From contig JAQFWX010000012.1 in NCBI GenBank assembly GCA_027605045.1, forward strand, positions 694,930-758,929: a DNA stretch of 64,000 nucleotides, in the 5' to 3' direction. The notes under the pieces were generated by a model. The model searched no databases and was not told where the DNA came from. It was given only the letters and a program-made list of their open reading frames with translations. How positions within the stretch are numbered: position 1 is the first letter of the stretch; each line of letters opens with the position of its first letter. The translations under genes were made by a program, and so were the position numbers. Positions 22,236-34,577 of the stretch are shown here, piece after piece. The stretch comes from Phallus indusiatus (taxonomy: Eukaryota; Basidiomycota; Agaricomycetes; Phallales; Phallaceae).

Positions 22236-25200
22236 ATGACTCTGGGTGGCGATGTTGAAGTGAGACAAGAGAGCTTGAGTGGGACAGGAATGGATGATAG
22301 CGAGACTAGTCAGGTGGCTTTGGAGTCTGTACAAGGCAACGAGCCATCTGGTGAAATTGCAATGGCGCCAGATTTGGAATTGTTGAGGGATGAGAATAAT
22401 GAGATGAAGCAGGAGATAGCTCGTCTTAATAGTGAAATAGTTGGAATGCATTTAGTTAGACAAAACATTGAGCAAATGACTAGGGACACTATAGCTAGAG
22501 AGGTGGCTGCCGCTAGAGAAGCGGAGGCCAGAGAAGCTTCTGCTAGAGGAACTATAGCTAGAGAGGTGGGAATTAGTCAAAGTAGTGATGAGAATAGTCA
22601 GTTCATCTCACCGAGTAATACAGTGCAAGCCCGAGACACTTCTGTGCCCAATGTTGACATGGAGCAAAGATACTTTGGCGATTGATTTGAGGACGCTATC
22701 ACTGAGGACAACACGAACCAACAGAGTGTTGAAGCCATCGTGCAAGCTGAGCCGACTGTGGATACAATGGTCAATGTCCCAGTAGAATCTGCGGAAGTGG
22801 ATGGGATACCTGCTGAGAATAGGACAGTTAATACTAGAATAGATGTTGTTCATGAGGAGGCGACACCTAAGATTGAACCTTCTAGTCCTAATGTTGTGCC
22901 TAAAGACAGTCATAAGTCTAAGGCCAAGAAAGTGAAAGAGAAGAAGAAGAAGAAGAAATCACCTAAGTCTGGCAAGTCTTCTTCGCAATATGCAAGAGAT
23001 AAGTCAGAAGTGCCAGAAGGTGGTTACTTTGCTAAAGTGGCTAGTTACACCGATGTAGATTCTTCGGATTCTTCAAACGATGATTCTTCCAGTAGTTCTT
23101 CTAGTAGTCCAAGTGGTGGAGGTGATGACGGTGATTCTGATTCATCCTCGTCGACATCTTCATCGGACTTGGAGTCTAGTTCATCGGACTTGGAGTCTAG
23201 TTCGTCAGACTCAGGAGATGATGCTGGAGTCAATAAAAAGATATTGAGGAAAGTGTTGTCTTCTATGAAGATTGACAACCCACCTGTCTACAAGGGTAAT
23301 CCGAACTTGGATGAGTTTGACCACTGGATCTTTGCTGTGCATGTCTGGGTGAAAAGAATGGGTTTATCCAATAAGTGGGCCATTCGTCTTTTGGTGAATT
23401 TTGTGAAGGAACAAGCTAGTGTTTTCTACATGAAACATGTTGCGCTGAAGCCAAAGAAATGGACCTTACGGAAAATATTCAATGCGCTTTTTGATTATTG
23501 TTTTCTGCCAGACTATAAACTTCAGCTAAGATGACGACTCATGAGGTCATATCAAGGAACCGCTTACTTTAGGGATTTTGCTAGAGATGTGCAGACATTG
23601 GCAAAACGGTTTCCTGATGTGAATAAGCGTCAGCAAGTGCAAATTATTTGGGATGGTGCATTACAATACATATGTCTTGAATGGATGAAGGCTGGTTGTA
23701 GTCCTGAGAGCACTTCTTTACGAGAGCTCATAAAGCACGCTATTCATTTCGAGGCTACAGTGTTAACTCAGTGAAAGGAGAATTCTGGCTATGCAGCAAC
23801 ACAGGTTTTATGCGAGTTGTACTACCACGACTTGGTTCAGACACTCGCATTCCAAGAAGTAATATCCTTATTGCTGGGAAAAGTCCGATAGGATTGGTTC
23901 CTCCAATTAGTTCCCCTAATAACAATAAGTCGCTTGTTCCAGCAGTAAAAAGCGACTTACCAAGGCTGAATTAAATGAGCTGCGTGCTCAAGGGAAATGC
24001 TTTAATTGCAAGCAAGTTGGACATGATGCTAGGAATTGCCCATTGAGGCATAATACTCCTGCACTGCGAATTACTTCAAGTGCTGTTAATTTTTCGAAGT
24101 TAGATGAATTGGAGAAAGCACGGGATGTTGTGGAGTGTAATTCACTTATAGTTTCGATGGTCGAAATGATTTCTGGGAAGAGAAAGAAGAATAAGGAGAC
24201 GTCAGAAGCTGTAGTGGAACACACGTCAATGAAAGTGAAAGACTTCACCCAACAATTGCCGAAACCTGTGGTTGTTGAGGTTTTCATCAATGGGAAGCCA
24301 GCGCGAGCCTTGTTGGATAGTGGTTCCATGGCAGATTTTATGTCTACTACTTTGGCTGATCAGCTTAATGTGCAAAAGGATCAGTTAAAGACACCACTTA
24401 CACTTCAGATGGCCATGCAAGGCTCACGCTCAAAGTTGAATTGGAGTACTTCTGTAAACTTCCAATATCAGAACATCAATACAACACGGTGTTTTGATAT
24501 TGCTAACCTCAAGAATTATGATCTGATACTCGGGACTCTATTCATTTTCCAACACAAAGTCTTGAATCCTACACATGTTATAATAGGGAGTGACGCTGCG
24601 GAAACTGTTGCAGGGGATGACATCTTCATAATACAGTCTGCTGTGACTGAGGTTTTTGAGGATGAGTTGGATAAGGTTAGGGAGATGCTGCGAACTGAGG
24701 CAATGGACCTATGTCAAACTGCAGAGACATCAGAATTACTGCCGCTGTGCAAAATCAATCACATGATACCTTTAATTGATGAGAATATTCTTGGCAGCCG
24801 AGTCGATGTCCAGAAGTGTTGCTATCAGTTTGGCAAGCTAAAAAGAATGCATATTTAAAGAGTGGTAGATGGCGTTTGGCGATGGGAACTAATACATTAC
24901 CTTTGCTTATTTTGTCTAAACCCAATAAAGGTGAACTGGTTCCATTAATCTGCACTGTTGTGGACAAGCATGAGCAAAATAAGAACACTTTGAAGCTGAA
25001 AACACCCTTACCTGACATGGCTGTCATCCTGCGCAATGTCATTCGTTTCAAATATTGCAGTCTTTTGGACAGGAAGGATGCCTATGAACAAATTAGAGTG
25101 GTGCCAGAACATGTTAATCGAACATTATTTACAACTCCTGATGGGACTATGGAGAGTTTAGTGATGCAACAAGGGGATTGTAATGCACCAGCTACATACC

Positions 25201-27948
25201 AAACACTGATGAATTACATCTTCGCGCCATATATTGGAGTGTTCATGGATGTTTACCTGGATGATATTGTTATTTATTCAGATACAATTCATGACCATGT
25301 GAAGCATATATGTATCGTTTTTGATACTCTACATAAGGAGCAACTGTTTTTGGCACTGAAAAAAATGCAGTTCTTTGCGCCAGTATTACTTAAAGCTATT
25401 AGGACATGTAATAGATGAGAAGGGAATCAGAATGGATCCAAATAAAGTTGACAAAATTGAGAAGTGGAAGGTACCTACAAATAAAGAGCTTCTATTGAGC
25501 TTTTTAGGTACGGTAGAATATCTTGCTGCGAATTGCAAGGACATTCACATTCCTATGGCTGTTTTGACAGCAAGGACTGGGTCGACGAAACCTTAGAAGT
25601 GGGGACCAACAGAACAGCGTGCCTTTGAAAATGTTAAAAGCTTAGTTCAAGCACACCGGGATACACATAGAGTCACAATTGACTACTCACCCTGGTAACA
25701 GACTCTTGCTTGACTGGGGCTAGTGGAGTTTTGATGCAGGGAAATGATTTTTCAAAAGCTGCTGTAATAGAATTCTGGTCAGGAAAATTCAATGTTGCGC
25801 AGCAAAATTACCCTGTGCACGAACAGGAACTGTTGGCTATTGTTGAATCTCTTAAATGGTTCCGTTCCCAGTTGTTAGGTGTGAAGTTTCGAATCTATAC
25901 TGATCATAAGGGTTTGGAATATATCATGACACAGAAACATCTCTCACCTTGACAACATCAATGGGTTGATGTTCTCAATCAGTTTGATTTCACTATTGAG
26001 CATATATCAGGAAAGACAAATCGATTAGCCGACGCTCTATCCTAGATGTATAGTGACGAACCTTTGGGGACTGTTTGTGCAGAGAGTGAATATATCACAG
26101 AGAATTTGGAGGATGAGGATGTGAAGGAAAATGTTGGGGAATTTGCTGCAATTATGCGTTCAGTATCTTCACCGGTATATACGGGTGGTGCTGCAGTCTT
26201 ACTGGTTCGACGTTCTTTGCGCTTGAAGGACAAAGACCAGTCACGCTTTCAACAGTTAATTGATTCTGTGAAACGCAAGGTTAAGACGAATAAATTGAAC
26301 ATTAAGTCGAAGAAGACCGCTTTACCTGAAACAGCAATGGAGATTACTGTTGGCAAGGACACAGAAATAGAGGGGATGGAGGACATGGCAGGGGATAGGT
26401 TACCTGCTAGTATTGAGGTTGTGCGCCAGCTTGAAGAACATGGTTCAGTGATTGAGTTGGTTGGAGAAGGTGAATTGGGTTATAACATACCTGGTTTAAT
26501 TACCAGCAAATACATACATGATAAGTTCATGAATCATGGTGCAGGTGGTGGCAAAGCCTAAACATTTCAAGGACTTCACATTCCAGGATGGTTTGTTGTA
26601 TTTGATGGCAGGTGATAATGTGCACTGTATACCTGATATTTTTATTGAGAGAGATTATTATCACTCATGAACATTCGTTGTTGGCATACTTAAATGCATG
26701 AAAGACTTTTCAATTCTTGTGTGAGCAGGTCTGGTGGTCAAAAATGTTGGATGACATCGAAGCCTATGTCAATGCATGTCAGGTTTGCGCTTGGTTTAAA
26801 TGAGTAATCAGTCACCAATGGGATTACTTCATCCGTTAGAAGTACCTAGCAGACCATGGCAAGCTATTGGCATTGATTTTGTCAGACCGTTGCCTCTTGC
26901 CAAGAACTGGCATGGCGAGTTTGACAGTTGTGCGTCATTATTGACCATCTTACATCGATGGTGCACTTGGTACTGACACGTATAACATACATGGCTAAAG
27001 ACATGGCTGAGGTTATTTTTGATGTTATATACAAACAACATGGCTTACCTAGTCGCATTATTAGCAATAGAGACACGTTGTTCATGAGTGCGTTTTGGGA
27101 TGCGCTTCATAAGCTGTTGAACACAGAATTGCAGATGTCATCATCATTTCATCCTCAAACGGACAGAATGACGGAGCGTGCGAATAGGACTATAGTACAG
27201 ATGGTTCGTCAGTGTGTGATGAAGGATCAAAAGGACTGGGTGAAAAAGCTACCTGGGATTGAGTATGTGCTGAATTGTGCACGATCGGATACAACGGGAT
27301 TTTCTCCATTCTACTTGAATTATGGTCAGATGCCACGACCATTGATTTGGGATAGTGCTTCAGAATATCCAGGTGTTACAGAGTTTGCTGAAAGAATAAA
27401 GGACGCAATTATGATGGCACACGATAATATAATTGAGGCTCATGTTTGACAAACATTCTATGCAAATAAGATGAGAGGCTCCATTCATGCTGGGTGATCT
27501 AGTTTATTTATCAACTAAGAACTTGCGTCTACCAAAGAATCATGCACGCAAACTCATACCTAAATTCATAGGGCTGTTCAAGATAACACAGGTGATGGAA
27601 CTGGGTTCAAGTTATAGGCTGGAGCTGTCAGACAATCTGAAGCGACGAGGTGTTCATCCTGTATTCCATGCTAGTTTGCTTAGAATACACGTACCTAATG
27701 ATGACCGTCGCTTTCCGGGTCGTCAGTTTGTGCAGATTCCAAGTTTAGGTGGAAAAGCAAAGGAATGGGTGTTAGACCAGATCTTATCTCATGCCAGTAA
27801 AGGTGTAGATGTAATGTTCGAGGTTTTGTGGAAGTCCGGGGATAAAACATGGTTAACATTTGATGAAGTTAAAGGATTGGCAGCTTTGCAAACTTACACA
27901 GAGGCAATGGGGGCGACAAGTCCGAGGAACTTGCCTTGCCCGCAGTGA
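22236..27948 (+). pseudogene. Ty3/Gypsy gag-pol fossil
   Basis: Ordered but broken coding region. Gag N-terminus at 22236 (stop at 22683), Gag continuing at 22740-23534 with a Lys-rich and a Ser/Asp-rich linker (23050-23215) and a capsid-like part. A zinc knuckle CFNCKQVGHDARNC lies at about 24000. Aspartic protease (ARALLDSGSMADF) is near 24310, reverse transcriptase with YLDDIVIYSD near 25255, RNase H/TDH.GL near 25900, integrase with GIDFVRPLP near 26870, SNRD near 27065 and TERANRTI near 27170. The C-terminal part (27487-27948) has GPY-like RRGVHPVFHASLLR and a chromo-like FEVLWKSGDKTWLTFDEV. At least seven stops or frame changes interrupt it. Catalytic motifs are still readable, so decay is moderate. 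Distinct in sequence from the intact element at 53-63 kb. Confidence 0.85.
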
Positions 27949-28049
27949 AACAAAGTGTTGCAGATCGGCCACTATCATTGGCATCTGTAAATCTTCAAGA
28001 TTGTGGGTGCGGACTATGAAATACTGTTTTTTGCAAGTATAAAAGCACT

Positions 28050-29364
28050 GTGAAAAACAAAAGTACCCCAGATTCTTCCCCCATTATCCACTGCGCTGCT
28101 ATCATGCCTATGCTCCCTTCCGAACACAATGTGAATGATTCAGGTATTCATTTCACTAATGGTGGGTTCGCTAACTTCGTGAAGGTGATGATGACGGAAA
28201 TGCGTACCTGTTACCAAGTCGGTGGCGAAATCAGACAATGTGAAATCATGGATTCCACTCAAAGTTGGGGTGTCCTGTTGCCTTTGCTGGCTCAGATCTC
28301 TAGTCCAAGGGGCGTCAATGTTCCTACTGCTCCTCGTGCAATGCTCACGCTGGATTCCCATGGTCATCAGTCGACCTCTCATTCTCAACCAAAATCAAAA
28401 CTCACTGAACGAGTCGAAGGCCATGGATTTGTCCCGAATTTCCAGCAGGGCCGTTCCAGTCATCAATCCAAGCAGGGTCATTCAAACAGGGATCTCAAAT
28501 GGAAAGATTCACCAAAGACACCTAAAAACACTGTTAAGCATCAGAAATGACAGTGTCAGGGTACGTCCCAGGTTCATGGTCATTCTAGTATATTAGTGTA
28601 GTATAGTATAACCTACTTAGATGCCTACGTGCTCTATATCGGTCATACGGTACCCGGTATACCGGTCCGTATTTATCCTTGCGTATTCTTCCGAACATCT
28701 CCCGTTTCTCCGTTCGCTCCATTCTATCACATCTCCCTCCTTCTCTATGTCGTCCGTATGCCCTTGACTGCCGACTCTTCCTATTGGCAGATAATGCACC
28801 TGATAGCTATTGGTTAGAGATAGCGTAATCATGTATATATACAACTGTGCGCGCAAGTGTAGTCCCTTGCGCTATTATAGACTGGGTTACTGGGTTATAG
28901 TAGCAGTCCGATCCTTAAGTCTAATCGCTGAACGGTCGTACCCTAACAGACAGGTGAAGGATGTACCAAGCACCAGTAACACTTCCCAGGCATCCAGTGC
29001 AGCTCCTTCTTTGGCAGAGAGACTTGGGGAGCAGATGTCGAGCACACCAGCAAATTCGGACTCAGCTGGATCTCACGATACAGGTGTGGGGGCAAATTTG
29101 ATCCTGGTACCCAAAATAGTTGCGGATCTGAAGCCTGCACCAGTGAATCCCTGTAATGGACTTAAAGAAGACACCTTATTCAATGAGTACGTGCATAATT
29201 ATGCAGATGACAGAAATAAGGAGATTGCTGAAAAAGAGATTGTTGAGACTTGTAGCCCAATTCCGAGCAGACTGCCTAGTCCTTGGTTGAGCAAGGAGGA
29301 TAAGAGATGGGACATGGATGACAATAAATTGGGGGTGAGTGATGGTGAAGGAGATTGGTATTAA
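28050..29364 (+). pseudogene. Third ORF of the Gypsy fossil, broken by solo LTR L
   Basis: Two open stretches, 28050-28550 and 28954-29364, lie in the same frame once the solo LTR (28554-28948) and one TSD copy are removed; a single TGA at 28548-28550 then separates them. The N-terminal half reads MKNKSTPDSSPIIHCAAIMP; the C-terminal half is Ser/Asn-rich and ends KLGVSDGEGDWY at 29364. It sits between the pol 3' end (27948) and the polypurine tract/LTR at 29385-29395, on the same strand. No domain is recognised. It could be an env-position accessory ORF or a captured gene. Confidence 0.5.
28554..28948 (+). repeat. Solo LTR, family L (395 bp)
   Basis: TGTCAGGGTACGTCCCAGG...CGTACCCTAACA with TSD GACAG (28549-28553 and 28949-28953). 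Its termini resemble family A (TGTCAGGGTACG, CCCTAACA), but the interior differs. A CATGTATATATAC box lies near 28830. Confidence 0.88.
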
Positions 29365-29383
29365 ATTGCCCGTTAGCATGCAT

Positions 29384-29845
29384 TGGAGGGCGGGTGTAAG
29401 GATTTAGACCCGAAATAATTAGCATCCATAGATCAGATGTCTTGTTTAGTTTAAATTCCTTTTAATCATTTACTTTTTATTAATAGTTTCTTTCTTTTGA
29501 TTTATAATAATTAGATAATCATTTTATTTTGTATATAAACTTGACTTGGAGCTAAAGAGCTCCTGGGCTTCTTTAACATGAAGATTTACTACACTCAGTA
29601 TTGTCTATATCTAAGTCTTATTGAAGTTCTTGTGTAAAAGTCTTCGTGTTAAAGAAGCCCAGGAGCTCTTTTAGCTCCAAGTCAAGTTTATATACAAAAA
29701 AAAATGATTATCTAATTATTATATATCAAAGAAAGAAACTATTAATAAAAAATAAACAATTAAAAGGAATCTAAACTAAGCAAGACATCCAATCTACAGA
29801 TGCTAATTATTTCAGGTCCAAACCCTTACATCTGCCCTCCAACAC
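29384..29845. repeat. Inverted LTR dimer of the Gypsy fossil
   Basis: Left arm from a polypurine tract (GGAGGGCGGG) into TGTAAGGATTTAGACC (LTR start 29395), then TATATAAACTTGACTTGGAG and GAGCTCCTGGGCTTCTTTAA. The right arm is the reverse complement, ending CCCTTACA at 29830 and including the polypurine tract to 29845. Arms are about 190 bp with few mismatches, around a 55-60 bp spacer (about 29587-29640). The left arm is in the position of the 3' LTR of the fossil at 22.2-29.4 kb. Confidence 0.7.
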
Positions 29846-30226
29846 TCGTTCACAAGTGTTCCAATATTTTACAATAACAGCAGTAATACAGCCATTGCAA
29901 AATGTACTTTTTGGATAACTCGTGTATTTTGTCAATGAGAAAATTGAGGCTGAGAAGAGCTGTGGTTATCATTTCTCCTCGAGTTTAGGTGGTCAGGGCT
30001 CAGACAAAAGAGCCAAAGAAAGAGGAAAGGAAAAGATGAATAAGGCTGTTCAAGGGTGGCACCCTAGGGTGCCTTGCAAGGTCTTTAGCCAATCAGAAGT
30101 CAAAGATTTTAAGGTTTATAGCTTCTAGGTGAGCATTATTTCATTTGCATTGTTTATAGTCTCAACATTTATAGCTACTTGGTCTCATCTGTGACAATGC
30201 AAGTAACAATAACACTTTGGTTGAGT
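29846..30226. other. Unassigned stretch
   Basis: About 380 bp. A 68-codon frame (29922-30128, plus) ends SQSEVKDFKVYSF; no family recognised. TTACAATAACAGCAGTAATA near 29870 resembles the end of an N-type foldback MITE. Confidence 0.25.
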
Positions 30227-30600
30227 CTTTAGAGATGTCACACACTGTGTGCTGGGCGTCTAGACGGAAGTCCGGAGAGTCCGGACTACGGAACAGAAGG
30301 GACTTGGCTTCAGCTTATGTACTGCGCCGACTCAATCGACCCTGGATATCCCTTAATTTCAGACTAGAAGTCCGAGACAGCCCAGACATAGTCCGGGCAG
30401 GTCCGGACAAGTACTGGGAGCGGACTTTAAACGAGATAGATAAGAGAAGATTTGATTATAAAGAGATTAACTGGGGCTAGACTCAAATAGACTTGAATAC
30501 GACTTGATATTTAGACTGGAGAGTCCCAGACTTTGTCTGGGGGCTTTAAATACAAAAAGCTAGACTATTAGAACTAAAGGAGATATAACTAAAAGGAGAC
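30227..30600. repeat. Diverged, truncated LTR related to family H
   Basis: Shares GGGACTTGGCTTCAGCTTAT...CTGCGCC and repeated GTCCGGAC/AGTCCGG motifs with the reverse complement of LTR H1 (39407-40082). It runs directly into LTR F3 at 30601, so its end is missing. Confidence 0.45.
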
Positions 30601-30952
30601 TGTTACGGTACGCTAGCGCCTCGCCCTATTATTCAATTTCTTCAATTTCTTCCGATTTCATTTCGTATTTCGATTTCCTTCATTTCCCGTGTTTTGCCGT
30701 TTCCACCATTTTCGTCGTTTCCTCGATTTCTCGATTTCTTCGATTTACTCCGATTTCTATCTGTATCTCCTCGGATCCCATGGGGATCAGTCGGGCGCCT
30801 CGTACTCTGTACTTATATGCATTTTCCCTAGAGGGAGATACCTAAGCTTGTTCTCTTAGGTTTTCCCTCCTCTAGGTGAGTAGTTAGTCGATGCCCCCCA
30901 ATAGATCTTAGGTTTTCCCTCCTCTAGGTGTGTGCCCTGAGTCACCCTAACA
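30601..30952 (+). repeat. LTR, family F, copy F3 (352 bp), mismatched flanks
   Basis: Full-length TGTTACGGTACGCTAGCG...GAGTCACCCTAACA. The 5-bp flanks are GAGAC and AATCC, so this is not a simple solo LTR; the two sides probably come from different F insertions. Confidence 0.8.
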
Positions 30953-31293
30953 AATCCAGTGCTCGACTTCCAGTATTTTTACAATGATCTGAAGCTATCC
31001 GATGAAATCAAAGTAAACGAATGCATTCATATTCCTATCATACAAACTTCGTATACTCTGATTGGGGCCCTTATATCCCATCATCCTGGAATCTTAATCT
31101 GGCATCTTATCTTCTATCGTGCTGCCCTGTTCCACAATTATGTCCTTTTCCTAGATACCCCTTTTAATGTCTTCACCGAACCCCCTCCACATCAACCCAC
31201 TGCTCCCTTGCCCAAATATGAAGAACCTGAAGAGCTTATACCTAATGCTCCTTGACTTTGCCAAAATTGAAATTGCATGTGTCCTATGATAGT
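30953..31293 (+). other. Unassigned ORF fragment
   Basis: A 98-codon plus frame (30959-31255) reads MLDFQYFYNDLKLSDEIKV and ends in a Pro-rich tail (EPPPHQPTAPLPKYEEPEEL). No family recognised; probably a remnant. It ends just before the left TSD (ATAGT, 31289-31293) of solo LTR A3. Confidence 0.25.
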
Positions 31294-31347
31294 TGTTAGG
31301 GCTACTCAGCTCACACTAGAGGGAGGGAATCCTAAGAGAGATATATT
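31294..31347 (-). repeat. Solo LTR A3, first piece (54 bp)
   Basis: TGTTAGGGCTACTCAGC... after ATAGT (31289-31293). It stops at the 8-bp GATATATT (31340-31347), where element B1 is inserted. Its continuation is at 50633-50976 in opposite orientation, ending at ACTAT, the complement of ATAGT. The two pieces add up to a full-length family A LTR (about 390 bp). Confidence 0.85.
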
Positions 31348-31925
31348 TAGTGTTGCCGTGGTTCAGTTCTGAACCGAAAAAAGACTGAACCGAACTGCAA
31401 ACTGAACTGAAAAAAACCGATTAATCAGTTCGGTTCAGTTCGGTTCAGAAATCAGTTCGGTTCGTGGTTCGGAAATATTCAGAAAATTGCTGATCCACTT
31501 CGAACTGTTTCGAACCGGTTCATGAACCAATCCACATATTGCTATATGACTGAGTGAAAATATTGAATTTTGTCGTGATTTTTTTTTTATTTTGGCTCTA
31601 GAGAGCTCAAAAATTGCCCAAAATGGAAACAAAAAAATATGCCATAATTATTTTTTAAATATCTACAAGATAAGTCAGACACCTATTTAGGCACCCGTGT
31701 TACATAAGCAAAAAATTTGTCGAAAATCATGTAAATTCAATGAAATCTAGAAAAAAAATGAATACTGTTGCAAACCGGTTCGAACCATTGAACCGAACTG
31801 AAAAAAACCGAACCGAACCGAACCATTTTACATCAGTTCGGTTCAGCGAAATCTCCCAAACCGAACCATCGGTTCGGTTTTCAGTTCGGCAAAAAGTGTC
31901 AAAAAACCGGACCATGGCAACACTA
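31348..31925. mobile_element. hAT-like element, family B, copy B1 (578 bp)
   Basis: TAGTGTTGCCGTGGTTCAG...CATGGCAACACTA. Interior rich in GAACCGAACTGAACC motifs. Flanks are GATATATT (left) and CTTACGAA (right), which do not match each other; each matches a flank of B2 (50977-51482) in reverse complement. Non-coding. Confidence 0.85.
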
Positions 31926-34577
31926 CTTACGAATCTCACAACTTGTTTACATTTCTCAAGTTCGGAATCTATTTCGAACTGAGCTAGAATTATTTATCTG
32001 ATGTGTATATAAACCCTAGTATACTCGTAGATAATTCCTCAGACTTAATATTGAATGTAGTTCGATATCTCTATAAACTCTCTCTTTCTCTTACTCTCTT
32101 CATCATTGAATGTCGAGATCATCCTTCGAGACTTGCAGCGATGGAAGTAAGGCTGTTCACGGGTGCCAACCCGCGGGTTTGGGTACCTGTTTTCGGGTAC
32201 CCTTGGTTACTCAGACCCAGACCCGCACCCTCGTGGGTTTTTCCCACAGGTACCCGTGCTTTTAAAAGCCAAACCCGCACCCTAGGGTTTTACCTCTCAA
32301 AACCTGGGTGTTTACCCGGGTTTACCCGAGGGTCTACTCAAATATGCAGGTACCCACAGGTACCTGCGGGTAAGTACCTAGTGCCCGCTTATGTAAACAA
32401 AAATTGAAAATGTAGATATCAAAAAATTATCTAATACATTTTTTTCCATTTTGGATTTGGAGCAAAATTGAGCTTTCTAGAGCAAAAATAAAAAATTTGC
32501 ACAAATGCCTCGATAATTGCTTTGGGCGTCTATCGCTTAAGTGGGTGATTATGTAAGCTAAAATCGAAAATGTACGGTGGCAAACAAAAATAATGCACGG
32601 GATATAAGGTGCAATATCCCACAGTAGAATAATCGTGTGACAGATATATGAATATGGTATTTTAGGTAACCCTTTAGGGACTTTTTTGAGCATATAAATT
32701 GATAGTTAATACTTGCAATTTAGAGAGGTGTGAATGTTTTAAGAAAAACCCCCAAAACTATCTTTTTCTAGGACATTTTTTTTAATATGAAAAAATGCTT
32801 ATATTGTACTTTAGAATGCTCTCTTTTATTTTGACTTAGCAACCATGTGTTGAATTGCACTTCCCAGAGAGGTATAAGGTCCGGAATATGGCCATTTTGG
32901 CCTAAAATGGCCTAAACTGGGCGGTTTTACCCCTTAGAGGGGTTATTAGAAGCTTTATACCTCCTTGAGAAAAAAGAATTAGGTCATGGTCCTCAGCCAA
33001 AAGTTGTAGGAAATATGTTAAGTTATAAAACTAGTTCATCCCAAAATGACAAAAAACACTCTTAAAAAATTTTAGGTAAAAATTTTTCATGAAAATCCAA
33101 TTATTTCTCTCAAACTCAAAATTCAGGCAAGGGTTTATATACTCAAAATAAGCTTTCAAACTTCCTCTACAATTTCTATTATAAGCATTTTATTGTTAGA
33201 GTAACATGGTACAAAATAAGTGGGCATGCATTATTTTTGTGCGCCACTGTAGGAAAAAATAAAATATTTAGTACATTTTTTTCCTTTTTTGATTTGGAGC
33301 AAAATTAAGCTCTCTAGAAGCAAAATAAAAAATTTGCACAAATACCTCCTCTGGTTCAAAAATAAAACCCACGGGTTTGGGTACCCGAACCCGCGGGTTT
33401 TGTGATGGGTACCTGTCACGGGTACCCGGGTATAGCTGTAATGTATTCTTAGCTGAACCCAATAGAAGCCTTCTATTAAAAAGAATAATTACAATTACTT
33501 GCTGCTGATCTTGTTTAGGGATTCTGTTTTACCACAAAAGGCCTGTTGTTGAAGGTTGAGACTTGATAATTCCACCAGTGATCTGTAAATGTTAATTTTA
33601 AAATAGAGAGTGAGAGGGAAGACCAGTTGATAAGTCTTCAGTAAAAGATATAGAGAAGAGGACAAGACTTTTAGAGAAAAAGAAAATAAAGCCTAAAGGC
33701 TGATTGGCTGTTGAAAACTAATTTATTGATTTATCTGAGTACAGGAGTGATGAGACTCTATAGGAAAATAGGCCAGTCTTTATAGACTTTTGCCTGAGAA
33801 TAGATTGTACTGATATGGAAAGAGTCCATTAGAAATCAAGGAGAAATAGATAGGAACAGATGTGGGATAACAAAAATAGAAAGTAACAGACCGCAGGGTC
33901 AATGATGCACATGTGTGATCTGGTGAGAACAGATCCAAGATCCAGGAGAAATGAATCTGGTGAGAAGATAAACCCAAGATCCTGGTAGATCTGTGAGAAA
34001 CAAGGATAAAGAATTAAGAGAAATGAGTGGAGGGAAAATAGGAATAAACAAGGAAAAGGGATTAATAATAGAAAAGAAAGTAGTGGAACAAGAACTCAAA
34101 AAGAATAGCATATAATGAGCCAAGGAAGAGTTTATTGATTTTCCAGTGTTTTTGGGTTAGGTGGCACAAGCCTTTTGAAGTGTTTTTGGCAGAGAGAGGT
34201 TGGTATAGAGCCAGGAAGGGAAGATACATGACAATAGCCATACCTGTGAACAGCCTTAGACGGAAGCCACCTGTCGTTACCGAGAGTTATATATTGAAGC
34301 TTTCTTCATTATCGTTGAGCTTGATCTCATTCAGTACGAGATACAGCTCGCGGCTCTCGAAGCTCGGAACGCACATATCAGAAACGTCCTTGACGAACTT
34401 GACGCTCGCTACGAACGTCAGGACAAATCCTAAAGAAGACTGTTGCGGCACAACCTCTTATAGGTTGAGGCCAAGTCCTGACTATCGTCAACCCATGGTG
34501 ACAGTTATTAGTGTTCTATTCAGCAACTAAAGTACATTATAGTATCTATTACCATTCCCGGATATCAGTACTTGACA
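31926..34577 (+). repeat. Solo LTR C1, first part (interrupted by element D)
   Basis: Family C LTR sequence at 31926-32147 and 34267-34577, ending ATCAGTACTTGACA with flank GATGT (34578-34582). Together 533 bp; the missing 334 bp are at 51491-51824 in the opposite orientation, followed by ACATC, the complement of GATGT. The sum equals the 866-bp length of the intact family C LTRs. Confidence 0.85.
32148..34258. mobile_element. hAT-like non-autonomous element, family D (2111 bp)
   Basis: Ends TAAGGCTGTTCACGGGT... and ...TACCTGTGAACAGCCTTA; TSD GATGGAAG/GACGGAAG (32140-32147, 34259-34266; one mismatch), inserted into LTR C1. The interior is AT-rich, with two related blocks (near 32.42-32.52 and 33.25-33.36 kb) sharing TTTGGATTTGGAGCAAAATT, and GGTACCCGNGGGT-type repeats at 32.16-32.37 and 33.37-33.43 kb. 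No transposase frame. Confidence 0.8.

Noticed and set aside
22107..22451. Minus-strand frame at the start of the Gypsy fossil
   Set aside because: Opposite to the gag coding stretch that continues into recognisable capsid, zinc knuckle and pol.
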